Source of the DNA: Spongiibacter taiwanensis
GTDB taxonomy: Bacteria > Pseudomonadota > Gammaproteobacteria > Pseudomonadales > Spongiibacteraceae
Reading direction: 5' to 3'
Length of the DNA: 64,000 nt
Assembly (NCBI RefSeq): GCF_023702635.1
Contig: NZ_CP098455.1
Span: 3,410,001 to 3,474,000 of the forward strand
A model generated the notes under the pieces. That model was not told the DNA's origin. It saw only the letters and a list, made by a program, of their open reading frames with translations, and did not search any database. The position numbers and the translations under genes were made by a program. Positions 8,333 to 18,237 of the stretch are shown here, piece after piece. Within the stretch, counting starts at the first letter, position 1; every line of letters starts with the position of its first letter.

Positions 8333-10962
8333 TGGAGCGGCGGCAACGTCTGATTGGTTGGCGGCTGGTGTTAAAGCCGGAACAATTGGGCCGGTATGAG
8401 CGCCGTTTTCGCTATTTCGAGAAAGAGGGGGTGGTGCCTAATCTGTTTGGCCGATTGTTGGTCGGTTATTGGCTGGTGCTGGCGGATATATTTCTGCAGC
8501 CGACCATTAAGAGTGTTGAGTCCTGGCAATGGTTGCCGCGGCTGTTCCCACAGATCAATTTCAGTCGTCCGGTACCGGGCGACCTGCTGCGCTTTGCCAT
8601 CCAGACCCTGTGGCTGCTGTTTGTCCAAGACCGGGCAGATCGGGCGCACCGGGTAAAGCAGGTGTATCGGATTGCCGATCTGCGGTCCAAAAAAGTGTTA
8701 TTCAAATTTATCGCGCTGCTGCGCCTGCAGGTAATACGTCTGGAGCGCAGGGCGCGTAAAATTCAGGATGGCCCGCCTGAGGCGGCAGGGCCTCGTATTC
8801 TTGGCCTGCTTCGTTGGCGAGATGTGTTGTTAGTGATTCTGGTTGCCGCCTTGGCCGGCCTGTGTATCACCGTTCCCTTTAGTCTGGAGGCGCAGGCAGC
8901 CTTTGTTGCGGCGCTGGCGATCACCACATTGGTGCTGCGCCAAATCCCGGGTCGCTTTCCGTCAATGCTGATGATCATTCTGTCTCTTGTGGTTTCCTGT
9001 CGGTATATCTGGTGGCGAACTACCTCGACGTTGAACTGGGATGATGGCCTTGGCCTGTTTCTTGGGTTGATCCTGCTAATGGCTGAGGCCTTTGCCTGGC
9101 TGGTGCTGGTGCTCGGTTATTTTCAGAATATCTGGCCGCTTAATCGCCGGCCCACCGCGCTGCCGGACAATCGCGACGCCTGGCCGAGTGTTGATCTATT
9201 TGTGCCGTCTTACAACGAAGACCTGAGCGTGGTGCAAGCGACGGTGTATGCCTGTCTGGGGCTGGACTGGCCAGCGGATAAGCTCAATATCTACATTCTG
9301 GATGACGGCAAGCGCGACAGTTTTAAGGATTTTGCCGCCTCAGTGGGGGTGCATTACATCCGCCGGCCCACCAATGAACATGCCAAGGCGGGCAATATCA
9401 ACTATGCCTTGAAACACACCCACGGCGAATATGTTGCTATTTTTGACTGCGACCATATCCCAGTGCGGGCCTTCCTGCAGGTGTGTATGGGGTCCTTCCT
9501 GACCGACCCGAAGTTAGCCCTGGTGCAGACGCCCCACCATTTTTATTCCCCTGACCCCTTCGAGCGAAACCTGTCGAACTTCCGCAAAATTCCCAATGAA
9601 GGCAACCTGTTTTACGGCTTGATTCAGGACGGCAATGACCTGTGGAACGCGACCTTCTTCTGTGGTTCCTGCGCGGTCATTCGGCGGACAGCACTGTTGG
9701 AGGTGGGCGGTATTGCTGTGGAAACCGTCACCGAGGACGCCCACACCTCCCTGCGTCTCCACCGGCTGGGGTATCGCTCAGCCTATCTGCGGGCGCCGAT
9801 CTCTGCCGGTCTGGCAACAGAAACCCTGTCGGCCCACGTTGGTCAGCGCATACGTTGGGCTCGGGGGATGGCGCAGATATTGCGACTGGATAACCCGCTC
9901 ACGGGCTCGGGTCTGAAGTGGCAGCAGCGGTTGTGCTACTTCAATGCCATGCTGCACTTTCTTTCGGGCATTCCGAGGATGGTATTTCTCACCGCGCCCT
10001 TGGTCTTTTTATTGCTGCATACGTACATTATTTATGCGCCGGCCGCGATGTTATTGCTGTATGTCATACCGCACATGTTTCATGCCTCGGTGGTGAACTC
10101 GATTTTGCAGGGCAAGTATCGCTACTCATTCTGGGGCGAGGTTTATGAGTCGGTGCTGTCCTGGTATGTGGCGCGCCCGACCACCGTTGCCTTGTTTGCA
10201 CCACACAAGGGCAAATTTAATGTCACCGCCAAAGGTGGCAAGGTGGACAGTTTCTATTTTGACTGGGTGATCTCAAAGCCCTATGTGCTGCTGGTGAGCC
10301 TCAACGTACTGGGTATCATCTGGGGGTGTGCACGGCTGGTTTCCGGGCCCCAGGAAGAATTTTGGGCGGTCGTGATCAACATGGCCTGGACAGGATACAA
10401 CCTGCTGATTCTCGGCGCGGCGGTGGCGGTTGCCGGTGAAATGAAGCAACAGCGGTCTGCGCCCCGGGTGGAGGTGGACATCCCGGTGAGCCTGCGTCTG
10501 TCGTCGGGGCGGATTTACCAGGCCAGCCTGCGCGATTTCTCTCTGGGAGGGATGCGCATCGAGCTGCCTGAAGCCGGTATGATTGGTGATGAAACGTCCC
10601 TGCAGGTAATGCTGCAGCGGGCGAACCACTCCTTCCTCTTCAAGACCTCGGTGGTGTTTAGAAGCGGAAAAATTGTGGGCCTGCGTCTGCAGGAGCAATC
10701 CAAACAAGCCCTGGTGGACTATGTACAGTGTACCTTCGCCAGAGCAGACAACTGGGTGACCTGGCAGCGCGGCTACGAAGAAGATCGGCCCGGTGTGAGT
10801 TTTGGCCAGGTGTCTGAAGCGGGGATCAATGGTTTCAAGCGGCTGCTGAACTTGGGGCCTTGGCCGCTTCCCCAGTTGACGAATCTAATAGTGAAGACTT
10901 TGGCATGGTTTGGCAGCCTGCGCCCACACAAGGTGGCGCAGGGTGTCCTGGTTCAACGATAA
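8332..10962 (+). CDS. bcsA: cellulose synthase catalytic subunit BcsA
   Basis: The 876-residue inner-membrane glycosyltransferase family 2 enzyme polymerises UDP-glucose and extrudes the chain. It has the long N-terminal extension of the enterobacterial type, helices before and after the catalytic domain, and all signature residues: D325 (ILDDG), D372-C-D374, FFCGS 442-446, T467-E-D469 and Q505-R-I-R-W509. A PilZ domain follows with RSAPR (708-712) and DFSLGG (735-740), so c-di-GMP activation is expected. The GTG start at 8332 overlaps the bcsQ stop (TAGTG). Confidence 0.97.
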   Translation: MERRQRLIGWRLVLKPEQLGRYERRFRYFEKEGVVPNLFGRLLVGYWLVLADIFLQPTIKSVESWQWLPRLFPQINFSRPVPGDLLRFAIQTLWLLFVQDRADRAHRVKQVYRIADLRSKKVLFKFIALLRLQVIRLERRARKIQDGPPEAAGPRILGLLRWRDVLLVILVAALAGLCITVPFSLEAQAAFVAALAITTLVLRQIPGRFPSMLMIILSLVVSCRYIWWRTTSTLNWDDGLGLFLGLILLMAEAFAWLVLVLGYFQNIWPLNRRPTALPDNRDAWPSVDLFVPSYNEDLSVVQATVYACLGLDWPADKLNIYILDDGKRDSFKDFAASVGVHYIRRPTNEHAKAGNINYALKHTHGEYVAIFDCDHIPVRAFLQVCMGSFLTDPKLALVQTPHHFYSPDPFERNLSNFRKIPNEGNLFYGLIQDGNDLWNATFFCGSCAVIRRTALLEVGGIAVETVTEDAHTSLRLHRLGYRSAYLRAPISAGLATETLSAHVGQRIRWARGMAQILRLDNPLTGSGLKWQQRLCYFNAMLHFLSGIPRMVFLTAPLVFLLLHTYIIYAPAAMLLLYVIPHMFHASVVNSILQGKYRYSFWGEVYESVLSWYVARPTTVALFAPHKGKFNVTAKGGKVDSFYFDWVISKPYVLLVSLNVLGIIWGCARLVSGPQEEFWAVVINMAWTGYNLLILGAAVAVAGEMKQQRSAPRVEVDIPVSLRLSSGRIYQASLRDFSLGGMRIELPEAGMIGDETSLQVMLQRANHSFLFKTSVVFRSGKIVGLRLQEQSKQALVDYVQCTFARADNWVTWQRGYEEDRPGVSFGQVSEAGINGFKRLLNLGPWPLPQLTNLIVKTLAWFGSLRPHKVAQGVLVQR

Positions 10963-10972
10963 GGAGTTGGTT

Positions 10973-13252
10973 TTGCACAACGGATTAAAGCTAACGATAG
11001 CATCCTGTCTGACGGCAGCCCTTTGGTGCTTCGCCGCGCCGCTGGTGGCCGCTCCTTCCCAGGACAATGCCATACCGGGCAGCAAACTCCTGCCGGAACC
11101 TGAGTTTGAGACCCGGGACAGCCTCGCCGACCTGGGCTTCAATCGCTCACTGGAGTTGCAGGGTAGCGAAAGTAGTATCTTCCTTGGGTTTGGCTCCCGG
11201 CTGGACGAAGAAGTCGTCGGCGCAACCCTGATCTTGCGCTACACCGCTTCGCCGGCGCTGGTGGAGAAATTGTCGCAGCTGAAAATCTCGCTGAACAACG
11301 AGCTGCAGCGTGTGATTGCCGTCAGGGACGATGAAGTGGGCGAGTTGCGTGAGGTGAGGGTTAACCTCGACCCCCGTTATCTCAGCGACTATAACCAGCT
11401 TCGGGTCGAGCTGATTGGCTATCTGGATCGGGAGTGCTGGAATCCCGACGAGCCCAGTATCTGGGCGGAGATCAGTCAGAACAGCGAACTGGTGTTGCGC
11501 AAGCGCTCGCTTCGCCTGAGTAACGACCTGAGTTTGCTGCCCGCGCCGTTCTATGATGAGCGGGATTTTTCTACGCTAACCCTGCCTGTGGTCTTTGGTC
11601 CTCAATATGCGCTGGGTACCGCCAAGGCGGCAGCCCTTGCCGCGTCTTACTTTGGCTCCCTGGCAGACTGGCGCTCGGCGTCCTTTCCGCTGCTGGTCAA
11701 TCGCCTGCCAGAGCGCCACGCATTGGTGATGGTGACCAACGATAACCGCCCAAACTTTTTGGAAGATTTTCCCCTGGTGGAAAAGCCCACCCTGCAGATT
11801 ATCAGTCATCCAGAAAAGCCAGCGGTTAAACTGCTGTTGATTCAGGGTAAAGACGAGGCACAGTTGTTCACCGCCGTTGAAGGTCTCGCCCTGGGCAATG
11901 CGCTATTGAGCGGACAGATCGCGGTCATTAACGAGGTCAGTCAGCGGCGGCCGCGCAAGCCCTACGACGCCCCAAACTGGGTGCGTACCGATCGGCCCAT
12001 GCGCCTGGGAGAAATGGTCGACGATCTGAACCAGCTGGAAGTGCGCGGTCGTCTTGCCGCGCCGATCAATGTGTCCATGCAGTTACCGCCGGATTTGTTC
12101 ACCTGGCAGAGTCGAGGTATCCCCCTGGACCTGCGCTATCGCTATACCCCGCCCACTGACGATAATTCCGGTTCCAAGATGAGCTTTGCCATCAACGATC
12201 AGTTCGTTGAGGCCTTTAGCCTGACTACCAGCGGGGAGAATGGCGAACTCAAAAGAGTGAGGGTGCCGCTGCTTGATGGTGGCTTGCTCGACTCCAGCAA
12301 CCGGGTGCGTATTCCCGCCTTCCGGGTGGGTGCGAAGAACCAGATGTCCTTCCAGTTTGCCTTTGCGGCGACCAGCGAGGGCGCTTGCCGGACCATTCCT
12401 GCCAATGACTATCGGGCGGTGGTGGAGGCCGACTCCACCGTCGATTTCACCGGTTTCCCCCATTACCTGGAAATGCCCAACCTGCATGCCTTTGTTACGG
12501 CCGGGTATCCCTTTACCCGCATGGCCGACCTGTCGGAAACCACCTTTGTTCTGTCGCCCTCTCCAGGAACAGCCGAAGTCGAGACCTTGCTGAATCTGGC
12601 TGGGTTTATGGGGGCGAGCAGCGGTTACCCCGGCTTTGCCCTGAGCGTGACTGACCAGTGGGACAAGGCGAAACTGCGCGATCGCGATGTGGTGGTGATT
12701 GCAGTGGATGATGCCCTGTCCAAATCCATGCCGGACGGCGACAAACTCGCGCTGATCCTCGATCGCTCCGAACGAATTCTGGATCGGCCAGTGCGCTCGC
12801 CGAAGCGGGCGGGTAATTTTGGTGACTGGAGTGCCGCAAAATCCCGGGCGGTGGCGGAAACCGTCAATATCAGTGCTGGCGGCGGGTTTGCTGCTCTGCT
12901 GGGGGCAGAGTCACCGCTGACCAAGGACCGCAGCGTTGTCGCGTTGCTGGGGGCGAGTACCAAAGACCTGTCATTGATTACCGCGAGCCTTCGCGACTCT
13001 GGCAAGCTTCCCTTTATGCACGGCTCGGTAATCACTTTCCGGGGCGATAAGGTGGCCAGTTATCAAGTGGGCGATTCCTATTTCGTCGGGCGCCTGCCGC
13101 TGACCCAATTGATCTGGTACCACTTTTCCCAGCATCCCTTCTTCCTTGCGTTTTGCGCCCTATTGCTGATTGTGTTGATCAGTATTGCCATCTGGCGGTT
13201 GCTCACTCGCTTTGCCGCTAAGCGGGTTCGTGTAGGAGACGAGGATAAGTGA
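10973..13252 (+). CDS. bcsB: cellulose synthase periplasmic subunit BcsB
   Basis: 759 residues: an N-terminal signal peptide (ending near APLVAA), a large periplasmic part with two carbohydrate-binding/flavodoxin-like repeats, and one C-terminal membrane anchor (about 721-745) that docks on BcsA. It guides cellulose through the periplasm. I chose TTG at 10973 because AAGGAG lies at 10961-10966 and the signal peptide begins there; an upstream ATG at 10910 would read through the bcsA end. The stop overlaps the bcsZ GTG (GTGA). Confidence 0.92.
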   Translation: MHNGLKLTIASCLTAALWCFAAPLVAAPSQDNAIPGSKLLPEPEFETRDSLADLGFNRSLELQGSESSIFLGFGSRLDEEVVGATLILRYTASPALVEKLSQLKISLNNELQRVIAVRDDEVGELREVRVNLDPRYLSDYNQLRVELIGYLDRECWNPDEPSIWAEISQNSELVLRKRSLRLSNDLSLLPAPFYDERDFSTLTLPVVFGPQYALGTAKAAALAASYFGSLADWRSASFPLLVNRLPERHALVMVTNDNRPNFLEDFPLVEKPTLQIISHPEKPAVKLLLIQGKDEAQLFTAVEGLALGNALLSGQIAVINEVSQRRPRKPYDAPNWVRTDRPMRLGEMVDDLNQLEVRGRLAAPINVSMQLPPDLFTWQSRGIPLDLRYRYTPPTDDNSGSKMSFAINDQFVEAFSLTTSGENGELKRVRVPLLDGGLLDSSNRVRIPAFRVGAKNQMSFQFAFAATSEGACRTIPANDYRAVVEADSTVDFTGFPHYLEMPNLHAFVTAGYPFTRMADLSETTFVLSPSPGTAEVETLLNLAGFMGASSGYPGFALSVTDQWDKAKLRDRDVVVIAVDDALSKSMPDGDKLALILDRSERILDRPVRSPKRAGNFGDWSAAKSRAVAETVNISAGGGFAALLGAESPLTKDRSVVALLGASTKDLSLITASLRDSGKLPFMHGSVITFRGDKVASYQVGDSYFVGRLPLTQLIWYHFSQHPFFLAFCALLLIVLISIAIWRLLTRFAAKRVRVGDEDK

Positions 13253-14361
13253 GGCTTGCCCTGGCATTAGTGCTGTGGCTGCCACTGGCCGGTCTCGCAA
13301 ATACCTGCGACTGGCCCCTGTGGCAGCACTTCAAGCGCGATTACCTGGTTGATGGTCGGGTCATCGATGACAGTGACGCTCGCCTTATTACGACATCGGA
13401 GGGGCAATCCTACGGGATGTTTTTTGCCCTCGTTGCCAATGACAAGGCCGCCTTTGCCGACATGCTCGACTGGACCGAGCAACATCTGGCTGAGGGCGAC
13501 TTAACCGGCCAGTTGCCCGCCTGGCTGTGGGGGCGCGATGGCCAGGGGCAATGGCGCATTCTTGATGCCAATTCCGCCTCTGATGCCGATGTGTGGATTG
13601 CCTATTCGTTAGCTGAAGCAGGGCGCCTATGGGGCAATCATCGCTACGCGAGCCTGGGTTACCTGCTCGCCCGACGCATCATTGCTGAGGAAACCGTCAT
13701 CGATAGCAAAGGGCGGCGCCATTTGCTGCCGGGTGTCACCGGTTTTCGTCAGGGTGACGACCGGTTTCGTTTGAATCCCAGTTATCTGGCTCTCCAGCTG
13801 TTCGACGCGCTGGCCAGCCATTATCCGGTGCAGCCCTGGAGTGAGTTGGGTGCCGGTGGTCTGCACGTCCTGCGCGGAGCGGCTCGCGGCGGCCTGTTGC
13901 CCGATTGGCTCGTGCTCGAAAAGGGCGCCGTTGTGGCTGGCGCGGGCGACAACACCGGCAGTTACGATGCCATCCGCACCTATTTGTGGACCGGTATGTT
14001 GGATTCACAACACCCCGCCAGGGCCGAATTGCTGGCATCACAGGGCGGTATGGTTGCTGCGCTGAAGTCTGGCCGCTCGGCTCCCCCTGAGCATGTCAAT
14101 GTCGCTACCGGCGCAGTCAAAGGCAATGGCCCCTTTGGCTTTTCCGCCGCGTTATTGCCGATGCTGGCAGTGTTGGAGCAGCCTGCCTTGCTAAACAGCC
14201 AACATCAGCGGGCGCTACAGGGCGCCGCAGCGGCTGGCGGTGGCGGCGCCTACTACAATCAAATGCTGAGTTTGTTTGGTCTTGGCTGGTTGGATAAGCA
14301 GTATCGCTTTGACCGGCAGGGTCGCCTGTTACCCGCTTGGGAGGCAAGCGAGTGCGGCTAA
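13249..14361 (+). CDS. bcsZ: periplasmic endo-1,4-beta-glucanase BcsZ (GH8)
   Basis: 370 residues with a short signal peptide (to about residue 17) and a family 8 glycoside hydrolase domain. Probable catalytic and substrate residues are E51 (TSEGQSYG), D112 (NSASDAD) and D240 (NTGSYDAIR), in the positions of the E. coli enzyme. BcsZ trims or edits nascent cellulose and is needed for efficient export. GTG start at 13249 overlaps the bcsB stop by 4 bases. Confidence 0.94.
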   Translation: MRLALALVLWLPLAGLANTCDWPLWQHFKRDYLVDGRVIDDSDARLITTSEGQSYGMFFALVANDKAAFADMLDWTEQHLAEGDLTGQLPAWLWGRDGQGQWRILDANSASDADVWIAYSLAEAGRLWGNHRYASLGYLLARRIIAEETVIDSKGRRHLLPGVTGFRQGDDRFRLNPSYLALQLFDALASHYPVQPWSELGAGGLHVLRGAARGGLLPDWLVLEKGAVVAGAGDNTGSYDAIRTYLWTGMLDSQHPARAELLASQGGMVAALKSGRSAPPEHVNVATGAVKGNGPFGFSAALLPMLAVLEQPALLNSQHQRALQGAAAAGGGGAYYNQMLSLFGLGWLDKQYRFDRQGRLLPAWEASECG

Positions 14362-17300
14362 GTTTTATGTCGCTCGTTCGGGTGCTGCCGCTCGTGCTGA
14401 TTGGCGCTCTGGTCTGGTATTTTTTCCCCTCGTCGGCTCCCGAGCAATCCGAGACCGCACAGTCTATTTCCTTGCTTGAGCCCATTGAGGATACGCCGCA
14501 GGCCAGTGAGCCGTCGCCGGGCCTTGAAGAGATCATGCCCTTTCTGCGGCGCGCCCAATTGGCCGATGCCGCCTCGCGACCAGATTTAATGACGGCTAGT
14601 GTTGCGCGCTTGCGGGCGCTGGCACCCCAGGGCATTTACACCCTGTTCTATCAAACTTATCTGCATTTAATGAATGATGAGGTGGGTGCCGCTGAGGCGA
14701 GCCTGAGCACGATGCAATCGCGCTACCCCGGTGCCGCTCGAACCGTCGCCATGCAGCGTTATTTCGATGCCACTACCGCCCGGCGTAGCGAATTGCAACA
14801 AGCTCGCCTGTTTGCCACAGCCGGGCGATACGACGATGCGCTGGCGATATTCGCCGAGCTGTTCCCGGAGGGCATGCCCACTTTGCGCATGCAGCTGGAT
14901 TATCTTGCCATTGCCGGCCAGCGCAATGATGGCTGGCTGCCCACTCGGCGGGCGCTGGAGACCCTGAACGAGCGCTACCCCGAGATGCCGCCAGTGCAGT
15001 TGGCATTGGCAAATCACATTGCCAGCCGCTATCCAGCCGATCCAGATGTGTTGGCGCTGTACCGACAGATGGCCAATGGCCCCGACCTGGGGCGCCAGGC
15101 AGCCGATGCCTGGCTGAGGTCGTTGGCCCGGCGTCCTTACAATGCCGCTACCCTGGCAGAATATGCGGAGCTGGCCCGGCGCTACCCCTCGGACTCGGAT
15201 ATTCAGGATCGCTATCGCCAGGCCCAGCGGATGATCGCTGAAGAGCGTGAGCGCATGCGCGACCCTTATTACCGGGCGATGCGCGAGGGCTTGGCCCTAT
15301 TGGAGCAGGAATCAAACACCCGGGCTGAGCAGCGCCTGCGCTATGCGCTGATCGGTCGGCCAAATGACGAGGAAGTGCTTGGCGGGTTGGGGGTAATCCA
15401 CCTGCGTCGCGGACAGCAGAGCCGGGCACTGCCGTATTTTCGCAAAGCATTGGCCAATAACAGCAACCCCGATCTGCGCGGCAAATGGCAGGCTTTGATC
15501 GACACCAGCAGTTACTGGGCGTGGGTAAAGGAGGCTGATGCCCTCATCGCCAAGGGCCGGTTTAACGAGGCGGAAGAGCGCCTGAACCTGGCCACCCAAC
15601 TGCGGGTAGATCTGCCCCGGGCCTATGTCAGCTATGGCGATCTGGAATTGGCCCAGCGCCGCTACGCTCGGGCCGATTATTACTATCAGCAGGCGCTCAA
15701 TCGTGACCCGCTGGATGCGGCAGCGCTGTGGGCACGGGTTGCCCTGCGCGAGCAGCGCTATGGCCGCCAGCAAGCACTGGCGTTTGTTGACGGTCTCAGT
15801 CCTGCCCAACAACGGCAAATTGCCAGTCGCAGCCGAGGGCTGCGGGCCGATCACAATGCCGCGTTGTTGGCCGACGCCCAGCGCAGCGGCAATCGCAACC
15901 AGCTGCGTGCAGCCCTGGAACAGGCGCTGAATCCGGAGCCCACCTCGCCCTGGCTGCGGGCTGATATTGCCGATGGTTATGTCAGTCTGGGCGAGAGCGA
16001 AAAGGCCCACTCGCTGATGGCCAGCTGGACCCGGCGCAATCCCGACCCGGAAATGCGATTCGCTTATTCGCTGTTTCTGTCTCGTCAAGGCCAAACCGAT
16101 GCGGCGCAAGCGCAGTTATTGCAGGTGCCCCCATCCCAGCGTTCGGCGGCGATGGAAAGCAGCCTGTTGCGTTGGCGAATCGCCAGTGACCTGCAAGACC
16201 TTGATGCTGCAGGTGAGGGCGGTGTCGGGGCGGATACCGACGCCTTCGTTCAGCGCCTCGATCAACTGGCCAACGAATATCGGGACGATCCGGACGCAAT
16301 GCTACGAGTGGCGGACCTTTACACCGAAGTCGGTGAGGAGGCTGCGGCCAAAGACGTGATCGATGCAATGTCACCCCAGCGAGACTGGCCAACCAGCCGT
16401 CGGCTCGCCTATGGCGACATTCTGATCAAGCTGGGGGAGTTTGATCGCTACGCCGAGCTGGAGGCAGGGGTGGTTCGCGAAGCGCTGAGCGAAGACGAGC
16501 AACGCCAGTTCAACCAGCAGCGGGCCCGGTATCAGCTCGCCCGGGCGGAGTCCTTTGAGGCCGACGAAAAATATGTCGTGGCCTATTCGCTCTTCCATCA
16601 GTCCGCCCAGATAGAGGGCAGCCACCAGATCACTGCCCGCCTGGGCGCCATGCGCAACAGCCGCCGAATCGGCGAGGAACAGAGTTATCAGGAGCAGGCA
16701 ACGGCGTTGCTGGCCCAGGGCGATAGCCTGTGGCCATCGGCGTTGATGGACTTAGCCCAGGCCTTGCACGACAGCGGCGATGAGCCGGGTCGCGACCGGG
16801 CATTAGCCCAGTTGAAGGGCCGCGAAGACGCCTCGTCGTTGGATCTGCGTAATGCCATGGTGCTGGCCGAATCCGCCGAGCGCTGGGAAAGTGCGGAGGA
16901 GTTTGCCTATCTGGCCCTGGCCCGGGATGCCGCCGCGCCGGTGGATGGCGCCGGCACTTCAGGGCAGTCTGCAGGCGGCGGCCAGTCGGTGCTTGACCGA
17001 GTTGCCGAGCAGCCTGGATCAGAAGACGAGGCTGAACAGCAGCGACTGTACCGCCAGGCCGGAGACAACTGGCTGACTCGCAGCGTTAAAGCCAGCATTG
17101 ATCGATATCGGGACCGGCGCGATGGCCACATTATTATTGGCTTTGATCACAGTGTTCGGGAAGGTCGCGAGAAAACCGGCCAGGTACCCATTGAGGCGCG
17201 GATTCCGGTGCCCGATCTGGAGGGCCACCTGCTGCTGCGGGCTGACTACGTGAGCCTGAGTTCTGGTCGGGTTGATTACCTTGACCCCGACCCGGTTGAC

Positions 17301-18185
17301 CCCACGATTCGCAGCCGGATTCCCTTCTCGGAAAAGGCCTCTGGCTTTGCCCTTGGGATTGGCTGGCAGGCAGATACCTGGGAGGCTGATATTGGCACCA
17401 CGCCCATTGGCTTGCGCGAGAGTAGTTGGGTGGGGGGCTTTAGCACCACGGGTGATGTGGGGGATGTCGGTTGGCGGTTGACCCTGTCGCGCAGACCGGA
17501 GCTTGGCACGACCCTCTCCTATGGCGGCATGGAAGTGCCGGACAGTGCGGTGACCGGTGCTGGCACTGAGTGGGGCGGTGTGCTGCGCAGCGGCGCAAAG
17601 TTGGGCCTCAGTTACGACCAGGGCGGCGCGCTGGGGTATTGGGGCAGCCTCCAGGCCCACCTGTTGCAGGGTAATCGCGTGGAGGACAATCAGCGCCTGG
17701 GGTTATTGGGCGGGGTGTATTGGCGGGTAATTGCCGAGGAGGACCGCAACCTCCGTCTCGGCGTGAACGTTACCCACCTGCAATACGATAAAAACCTGGA
17801 GGAGTTTACCCTCGGGCACGGCGGCTATTTCAGTCCCCAGAGTTATTTCTCCGTGTCTTTGCCCGTTCGCTACTACGGACGCTGGGGGCCAAACTGGTCT
17901 TATTTGCTGGGGGCGTCGGTGTCCCAGTCGGTGAGTCAGGAGGATGCGCCCTACAAGCTGGGCGGTGATGGCAGCAATGGCGGTGGCTTTGGCTATACCT
18001 TGGAAGCGGCCATTGAGCGCAGGGTTGGCCGCCACTGGTACATCGGCCTGGCGGCGGATATCCAGCGCGCCGATTTCTATGAGCCCAATCATTTTGTGCT
18101 GTATCTGCGCTATACCTTCCAGGATCGCTGGCAGCGGGTACCGTCGCCCCCAGAGCCGCCCATTCCCTACAACACCTTTGATTGA
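14352..18185 (+). CDS. bcsC: cellulose export outer-membrane protein BcsC
   Basis: 1277 residues: a signal/anchor segment, a long TPR superhelix (roughly 60-880, with many A-x-x-x-Y-P and R-x-A-L-P-Y-F-R-K-A-type repeats), and a C-terminal 16-strand-type barrel (about 940 to end) closing in the typical aromatic YLRYTFQDRW tail. BcsC forms the peptidoglycan-spanning scaffold and outer-membrane exit. I prefer the GTG at 14352, which has GGGAGG 7 bases upstream; it overlaps the bcsZ end by 10 bases. Confidence 0.93.
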   Translation: MRLSFMSLVRVLPLVLIGALVWYFFPSSAPEQSETAQSISLLEPIEDTPQASEPSPGLEEIMPFLRRAQLADAASRPDLMTASVARLRALAPQGIYTLFYQTYLHLMNDEVGAAEASLSTMQSRYPGAARTVAMQRYFDATTARRSELQQARLFATAGRYDDALAIFAELFPEGMPTLRMQLDYLAIAGQRNDGWLPTRRALETLNERYPEMPPVQLALANHIASRYPADPDVLALYRQMANGPDLGRQAADAWLRSLARRPYNAATLAEYAELARRYPSDSDIQDRYRQAQRMIAEERERMRDPYYRAMREGLALLEQESNTRAEQRLRYALIGRPNDEEVLGGLGVIHLRRGQQSRALPYFRKALANNSNPDLRGKWQALIDTSSYWAWVKEADALIAKGRFNEAEERLNLATQLRVDLPRAYVSYGDLELAQRRYARADYYYQQALNRDPLDAAALWARVALREQRYGRQQALAFVDGLSPAQQRQIASRSRGLRADHNAALLADAQRSGNRNQLRAALEQALNPEPTSPWLRADIADGYVSLGESEKAHSLMASWTRRNPDPEMRFAYSLFLSRQGQTDAAQAQLLQVPPSQRSAAMESSLLRWRIASDLQDLDAAGEGGVGADTDAFVQRLDQLANEYRDDPDAMLRVADLYTEVGEEAAAKDVIDAMSPQRDWPTSRRLAYGDILIKLGEFDRYAELEAGVVREALSEDEQRQFNQQRARYQLARAESFEADEKYVVAYSLFHQSAQIEGSHQITARLGAMRNSRRIGEEQSYQEQATALLAQGDSLWPSALMDLAQALHDSGDEPGRDRALAQLKGREDASSLDLRNAMVLAESAERWESAEEFAYLALARDAAAPVDGAGTSGQSAGGGQSVLDRVAEQPGSEDEAEQQRLYRQAGDNWLTRSVKASIDRYRDRRDGHIIIGFDHSVREGREKTGQVPIEARIPVPDLEGHLLLRADYVSLSSGRVDYLDPDPVDPTIRSRIPFSEKASGFALGIGWQADTWEADIGTTPIGLRESSWVGGFSTTGDVGDVGWRLTLSRRPELGTTLSYGGMEVPDSAVTGAGTEWGGVLRSGAKLGLSYDQGGALGYWGSLQAHLLQGNRVEDNQRLGLLGGVYWRVIAEEDRNLRLGVNVTHLQYDKNLEEFTLGHGGYFSPQSYFSVSLPVRYYGRWGPNWSYLLGASVSQSVSQEDAPYKLGGDGSNGGGFGYTLEAAIERRVGRHWYIGLAADIQRADFYEPNHFVLYLRYTFQDRWQRVPSPPEPPIPYNTFD

Positions 18186-18237
18186 CGACCGCGGGCGGGG
18201 ATAATGCCGGTTTAACCAGCTGCGGGTAGGCACTCTG

